A stretch of 64,000 bases of DNA from Cellulomonas terrae (GTDB lineage Bacteria > Actinomycetota > Actinomycetes > Actinomycetales > Cellulomonadaceae), in contig NZ_BJWH01000007.1 of the NCBI RefSeq assembly GCF_007990265.1, positions 1 through 64,000 of the forward strand, in the 5' to 3' direction. Position numbers and translations under genes: made by a program. The notes under the pieces were generated by a model. It was not told the DNA's origin. It made no database searches and saw only the letters and a list, made by a program, of their open reading frames with translations. Within the stretch, counting starts at the first letter, position 1. Each line of letters begins with the position of its first letter. Positions 60,222 to 64,000 of the stretch are shown here, one piece after another.

Positions 60222-60995
60222 CTACCCCCGCAGCGTGAGGATCTCGGCGCCGTCCTCGGTGATCGCGATGGTGTGCTCGCTGTGCGCGGTGCGGCAGCCG
60301 GTCGCGCTGCGCAGCGTCCACCCGTCGTCGGGGTCGGTGACGAGCTCGGCCGTGTCGGCCATGACCCACGGCTCCAGCGCGAGCAGCAGACCGGGGCGCA
60401 GCGTGTACCCGCGGCCGGGCCGACCGGTGTTGGAGACGTGCGGGTCCTGGTGCATCGTCGACCCGATGCCGTGCCCGCCGAACTGGGTGTTGACCGGGTA
60501 GCCGGCGTCGCTGAGCACCGTGCCGATGGCGTGGGAGAGGTCGCCGATGCGGGCGCCCGGGCGGGCGACGGCGATCGCCGCGTCCAGCGCGCGCTCGGTG
60601 GCCTCGATCATGGCGACGCTCTCCGCAGGACGTGCGCGGCCGACCAGGACGCTGACGGCGGAGTCGGCGGCGATCCCGCCCGTGGCGACGGCGAGGTCGA
60701 GGGTCAGCAGGTCACCGTCGGCGAGCGTGTGGTCGCGGGGCCGGCCGTGGAGCACCGCGTCGTTGACCGACGTGCAGATGTAGTGGCCGAACGGACCGCG
60801 CCCGAACGTCGGGGCGTAGTCGACGTAGCAGGACACCGCACCGGCCTCGACGATCATCGCCTGAGCCCACCGGTCGATCTCCAAGAGGTTCGTGCCGACC
60901 GTCGCGCGCTCCGTCAGCGTCCGGAGGATGTGCGCGACGAGGGCGCCGGACTCCCGTGCGCGGTCCAGCTCGGCGGGGCTGAGGATCTCGATCAT
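60222..60995 (-). CDS. map: methionine aminopeptidase type I
   Basis: 257 residues with all five metal ligands: LLTLDLA and AADSA (two Asp), GGHGIG (His), LALEPW and SEHTIAITEDG (Glu and Glu). The substrate-pocket HYICTSVNDAV is typical. It removes the initiator Met from new proteins in the cytosol. It diverges from a small XRE regulator; a housekeeping gene elsewhere is likely, and this may be an extra copy. Confidence 0.92.
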   Translation of the reverse strand: MIEILSPAELDRARESGALVAHILRTLTERATVGTNLLEIDRWAQAMIVEAGAVSCYVDYAPTFGRGPFGHYICTSVNDAVLHGRPRDHTLADGDLLTLDLAVATGGIAADSAVSVLVGRARPAESVAMIEATERALDAAIAVARPGARIGDLSHAIGTVLSDAGYPVNTQFGGHGIGSTMHQDPHVSNTGRPGRGYTLRPGLLLALEPWVMADTAELVTDPDDGWTLRSATGCRTAHSEHTIAITEDGAEILTLRG

Positions 60996-61024
60996 GCGGC
61001 GTCCTTCACGCGGGGACCAATAAC

Positions 61025-61047
61025 TATCCCGGCCATATTATCCCGGC
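61025..61047. promoter_or_regulatory. tandem TATCCCGGC repeats in map/XRE gap
   Basis: TATCCCGGC occurs at 61025 and 61039, 14 bases apart, between the divergent map and XRE genes, overlapping a TATTAT that may be the -10 box. They could be binding sites of the XRE protein. Confidence 0.35.
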
Positions 61048-61060
61048 TACGATTGGGCCC

Positions 61061-61330
61061 ATGGTCAGGCTGCCGCTCACCCCCGAGGAGCTCGAGCGCG
61101 GACGGCGCCTCGGTGCCCTGCTGCGGCGCGCCCGCGGCGCCCGCTCGATGCTCGACGTCGCGCTCGACGCCGGCGTCTCACCCGAGACCCTCCGCAAGAT
61201 CGAGACCGGCCGCGTCGCGACCCCGGCCTTCCCGACGATCGCGGCGATCGCCGCCGTCCTCGGGCTCTCCCTGGACGCGGTGTGGGCGGAGATCAGCGAC
61301 GCCGCACCCCGAGAGCAGCTCGCCTCGTAG
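61061..61330 (+). CDS. small XRE-family HTH regulator
   Basis: 89 residues. A clear XRE helix-turn-helix: ARSMLDVALDAGVSPETLRKIETGRVATPAFPTIAAIAAVLGLSLDAVWAE. ATG at 61061. It is divergent from map and probably regulates that gap. Confidence 0.85.
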   Translation: MVRLPLTPEELERGRRLGALLRRARGARSMLDVALDAGVSPETLRKIETGRVATPAFPTIAAIAAVLGLSLDAVWAEISDAAPREQLAS

Positions 61331-61355
61331 ACGACGGCTCCTCGTCCCGTCCGGG

Positions 61356-61799
61356 CTACCCGTCGTTGCCCGGGCGGTCCGGGAGGACCGGTCCGGACGG
61401 GCCACCGAACGACCGCTCGTCGTTCCACCGGGGGCCGTGCTCCCAGTCGACGCCGTCGCTGTAGCCGTGGAAGGCGAGGACGGCGAGGAACGCCCAGGCG
61501 ATCGAGACGAGGATCGAGAGCACGATCAGGGCGCCGCCGACGATCACGCTGATGATGCCCCACCGGCGGCCGTTCGCGGCCTCTCGCTCGGCCGCCACGG
61601 CATCGCCGGCGCCGAGTGCGCGAGCCGCGCGGTGCGACGCCAGGAGCGCGGGGATCCCGGTCGGCCAGAACAGGATCATGGCGGCGATGACCCAGCCGAC
61701 GGGCGCCGAGGTGGCGGGGGCCGCAGGTGTCGATGGAGGCGGGGGCGGGGGCGGGGGCGTCGGAGCGGGGGCGGCGCTGGGGACGGGCTCGGTAGACAT
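61356..61799 (-). CDS. CD225/dispanin-like membrane protein
   Basis: 147 residues. A long Pro-rich cytoplasmic N-terminus, then GWVIAAMILFWPTGIPALLASHRAARAL (the CD225 re-entrant helix and Cys-free loop) and a second helix (WGIISVIVGGALIVLSILVSIAW). Bacterial CD225 proteins sit in the membrane; their role is unknown. The N-terminal Pro-runs are codon-biased and GC-extreme. Confidence 0.75.
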   Translation of the reverse strand: MSTEPVPSAAPAPTPPPPPPPPSTPAAPATSAPVGWVIAAMILFWPTGIPALLASHRAARALGAGDAVAAEREAANGRRWGIISVIVGGALIVLSILVSIAWAFLAVLAFHGYSDGVDWEHGPRWNDERSFGGPSGPVLPDRPGNDG

Positions 61800-61984
61800 G
61801 GTGACCTCCACGCGACTCGGCTGGTCGGGCTCACGGTAGGCCTCCTGGCTGGGAACGCCCTTTGAACCGACGAGACGTCCCGCGAGGCCGGGCGCACGTG
61901 CTCGACCTCCCCGCCGCGCGTCGCCGGGTGGTGGCGCTTACGGTGGCCCGACGTTCGTTCCCGGCACGCGGAAGACGGTGTGGC

Positions 61985-63178
61985 ATGGCTGGTCCCCGAC
62001 ACCACGACGTCCTGGTGGTCGGCGGTGGCAACGCAGGCATCTCGCTCGCCGCCAAGCTGCGGCGCGACGGGTGCCGTGACGTCGCGATCGTCGAGCCGAA
62101 GCAGGTCCACGAGTACCGGCCACTCCTGTCGTACGTCGCCTCGGGCATGGCCACCCTCGACGACCTGCGCAAGCCGCAGGCGTCCGTCATGCCGCGCGGC
62201 GTGCGGTGGTACGCCGGCTCGGTGGTCGGCATCGAGCCCGAGCGCTCGCTCGTCCGGCTGGCCGACGGGGAGGACCTGACGTACTCCGACCTGGTCGTGT
62301 GCCCCGGGTCGCAGGTGGACTGGGACGCGATCCCGGGCGCGCAGCAGGCGATGACCACCCCGCAGGCCTCGACGAGCTACCTGCCGGAGCTCGCGCCCGG
62401 AACCTGGACCATGCTGTCGTCGCTCGTGGCGGGCACGGCGGTGTTCGCGATCTCCGACCGGCACGTGCCCTGCGCACCGGTCGGCCTGAAGCCGCTGTTC
62501 ACGGCCGCGGACCACTGGCGCAGGACGGGGGCGCTCGACGCGATCACGATCGAGCTGCTCGTCTCCGGGGAGCACCTGGTCGACCTCCCGCGGGCCGACC
62601 GTGAACTGCGTTCCGTGGCCGAGTCGTACGGCGTGCACGTGCGGACCCGCACGAGCATCGAGTCGGTCGACGCGTTCACGCGCTCCCTGCGGCTGCGGAC
62701 GCCCGACGGGTTCGACGACCTGCGCTACGACGCCCTCTACCTCGCACCGCCGCACCGGGCGCCCGACTGGCTGGCGACGAGCGGCCTGACCTCCCCGACC
62801 AGCGACGGCTTCCTGGCCGTCGACCCGCGCACCCTGCAGCTCGTCGCGCACCCCACCGTGTGGGGGCTGGGTGACGCGGCCGCCGTGGACGCGCTGCCGT
62901 CGGGCGGGGCGCTGCGCAAGCAGGTGCCGGTCGTCGCGCACAACATCGCGGCCCGGCGGACGGGTGCGACGATGCGCCGCTACGACGGCTACTCCGTCGC
63001 CCCGGTCACCACGTCACGCCGCGAGCTCCTGCTCGCCGAGTTCGACCGCGACGGCCGGCCGGAACCGACCACGTCGACACCCGACCTGGTGCGCCCGCGC
63101 CGCAGCCTGCTGCTGTTCGACCGGTACCTGGAGCCGCAGGTGTACTGGCACCGGCTGCTGAAGGGCAAGGTGTCCTGA
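61985..63178 (+). CDS. NDH-2/sulfide:quinone-oxidoreductase-like flavoprotein
   Basis: 397 residues. An N-terminal FAD Rossmann motif (VLVVGGGNAGISLAAKL), a second FAD/NAD-linked segment (DALYLAPPHRAPDW) and the conserved TVWGLGDAAAVDALPSGGALRKQVPVVAHNIA near the C-terminus identify a two-dinucleotide flavoprotein of the NDH-2/SQR group. The SQR redox Cys is not obvious, apart from DRHVPCAP. It feeds electrons to quinone at the membrane surface. Confidence 0.85.
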   Translation: MAGPRHHDVLVVGGGNAGISLAAKLRRDGCRDVAIVEPKQVHEYRPLLSYVASGMATLDDLRKPQASVMPRGVRWYAGSVVGIEPERSLVRLADGEDLTYSDLVVCPGSQVDWDAIPGAQQAMTTPQASTSYLPELAPGTWTMLSSLVAGTAVFAISDRHVPCAPVGLKPLFTAADHWRRTGALDAITIELLVSGEHLVDLPRADRELRSVAESYGVHVRTRTSIESVDAFTRSLRLRTPDGFDDLRYDALYLAPPHRAPDWLATSGLTSPTSDGFLAVDPRTLQLVAHPTVWGLGDAAAVDALPSGGALRKQVPVVAHNIAARRTGATMRRYDGYSVAPVTTSRRELLLAEFDRDGRPEPTTSTPDLVRPRRSLLLFDRYLEPQVYWHRLLKGKVS

Positions 63179-63190
63179 GCCGGGCACGCG

Positions 63191-63216
63191 AGAGGCGGGC
63201 ACGGGTGCCCGCCTCT
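63191..63216 (+). terminator. hairpin terminator
   Basis: AGAGGCGGGCA and TGCCCGCCTCT form exact 11-bp arms with a 4-base loop, 12 bases after the flavoprotein stop, followed by TCCAAGG. A good intrinsic terminator for that gene. Confidence 0.7.
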
Positions 63217-63334
63217 TCCAAGGTATAGCCGACGGGGGGTCTTGCGGCAAGGCCCCCGTCGCGGCGCAGAATCTCCGACCGTGCCCGGGTCCCTCCCCGG
63301 GTGAGACGGCCCTCGGTACGGAGCTGATGACGAC

Positions 63335-64000
63335 GTGACCCCTGTGACGACCCGTGCGTTCGACCTCCCTGACGACCTCGCGGCGAAGGCCGATCCTGCG
63401 TCGACCGGGCCTGACGAGAGCCACTTCGCGGCGATCGCGGCGGCCCTCGAGCAGACGGTCGCGGAGCTGTCCGACCGGCTCGACCAGACCCGCAGGGCGC
63501 CCGGCCGCGGTGGCACGGCGGCGCTGGAGCGCGACCAGGAGATCCACCGGCTCAGCTCCCGCCTCCGCACGCTGCGCAGGTTCGGGCTGGACCTGTGCCT
63601 GGGACGGACCGTCGGTGCGGACGGAGAGACCGTGTACGTGGGCCGGCTCGGCCTGACCGACAGCAGCGGCCGTCGGCTCCTGCTCGACTGGCGGTCCCCC
63701 GCCGCGGAGCCGTTCTTCGGGGCGACGCACGCGAACCCGATGGGACTGGTCAGCCGCCGCCGGTACCGGTGGACCGCCGGTCGGGTCGTCGACTACTGGG
63801 ACGAGGTGTTCACCGCGGAGGGCCTGCGCAGCAGCGCCGCGCTCGACGACCAGTCGGCGTTCGTCGCGAGCCTCGGCGCGGAGCGGTCCGAGCGGATGCG
63901 GGACGTGCTCGGCACCATCGCGGCCGACCAGGACGCGATCATCCGCGCGGGGTCGGCGGGTGCGCTCGTCGTCGACGGGGGTCCCGGCACGGGGAAGACC
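63335..64000 (+). CDS. HelD-like UvrD/Rep-family helicase, 5' part
   Basis: The first 222 codons of a HelD-type ATPase, cut by the window edge. Visible: an N-terminal coiled coil (AAALEQTVAELSDRLDQTR, ERDQEIHRLSSRLRTLRRF) as in HelD, the YVGRLGL and LLLDWRSPAAEPFF motifs, and the start of the Walker A (VVDGGPGTGKT) at the last bases. HelD proteins displace RNA polymerase from DNA and can raise rifamycin tolerance. The GTG at 63335 gives the best-fitting start. Confidence 0.85.
   Translation, partial: MTPVTTRAFDLPDDLAAKADPASTGPDESHFAAIAAALEQTVAELSDRLDQTRRAPGRGGTAALERDQEIHRLSSRLRTLRRFGLDLCLGRTVGADGETVYVGRLGLTDSSGRRLLLDWRSPAAEPFFGATHANPMGLVSRRRYRWTAGRVVDYWDEVFTAEGLRSSAALDDQSAFVASLGAERSERMRDVLGTIAADQDAIIRAGSAGALVVDGGPGTGKT

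Noticed and set aside
1..64000. tRNA or rRNA genes
   Set aside because: I saw no cloverleaf with a TTC-type T-loop motif in the gaps and no rRNA-like stretch; a covariance-model scan would settle this.

Overview
The window is high-GC DNA with GTG starts, very short gene gaps, WhiB-type, LuxR-type and ECF-type regulators, and a secreted AA10 polysaccharide monooxygenase carrying a CBM2 cellulose-binding domain. This points to a Gram-positive actinobacterium; Cellulomonas or a close relative is my best guess (inference, not tested by any search).

Bases 1 to about 24,300 are an accessory island. It opens with metal-efflux genes: a CDF-type gene cut by the window edge and broken by an in-frame amber codon, then an intact CDF transporter. 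A candidate HEPN plus nucleotidyltransferase pair follows, with its own perfect palindrome. Then comes a complete Tn7-like transposition operon (TnsA-like, TnsB with DD(35)E, TnsC, TniQ, a WhiB-like protein, a second TniQ and a 56-residue protein), all overlapping or abutting. Downstream cargo is a 1208-residue KAP-type P-loop NTPase facing an ApeA-like HEPN protein. A 46-bp sequence ending in CTCGACA recurs in the same orientation at 1428, 19807 and 22439, with a diverged copy at 24251. Two copies are followed by an identical 39-bp block. These are the best candidates for transposon ends and suggest serial or tandem insertions. The repeats bracket an ECF sigma-factor operon and a decayed phosphotransferase gene.

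Bases 24,400 to 30,000 hold a small-gene stretch: an amber-interrupted remnant, a MarR regulator with a long perfect operator diverging from an alpha/beta hydrolase, an AlkC-like plus ATL alkylation-repair pair, and a frameshifted SDR.

Bases 30,000 to 48,600 carry a LuxR-type regulator followed by a two-gene operon of unknown function, the LPMO, several single enzymes, and a four-gene ABC export operon with two very large FtsX-type permeases.

Bases 48,600 to 52,300 are the second unusual locus: an ATP-grasp ligase, an overlapping partner gene, and a trypsin-like protease with a Lys/Asp/Glu decapeptide-repeat tail. A divergent 73-residue protein resembles the protease's N-terminal domain. The layout resembles a peptide-crosslinking (graspetide-like) system.

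The remainder includes two secreted or lipid-anchored proteins, GrpB, an Arr rifampin ADP-ribosyltransferase overlapping a CoA-transferase, a CmtR-type Cd/Pb sensor with operator driving an intact paralogue of the broken left-edge transporter, an SGNH hydrolase, methionine aminopeptidase, a flavin oxidoreductase, and the start of a HelD-like helicase cut by the right edge. I recognised no rRNA, tRNA or CRISPR array.
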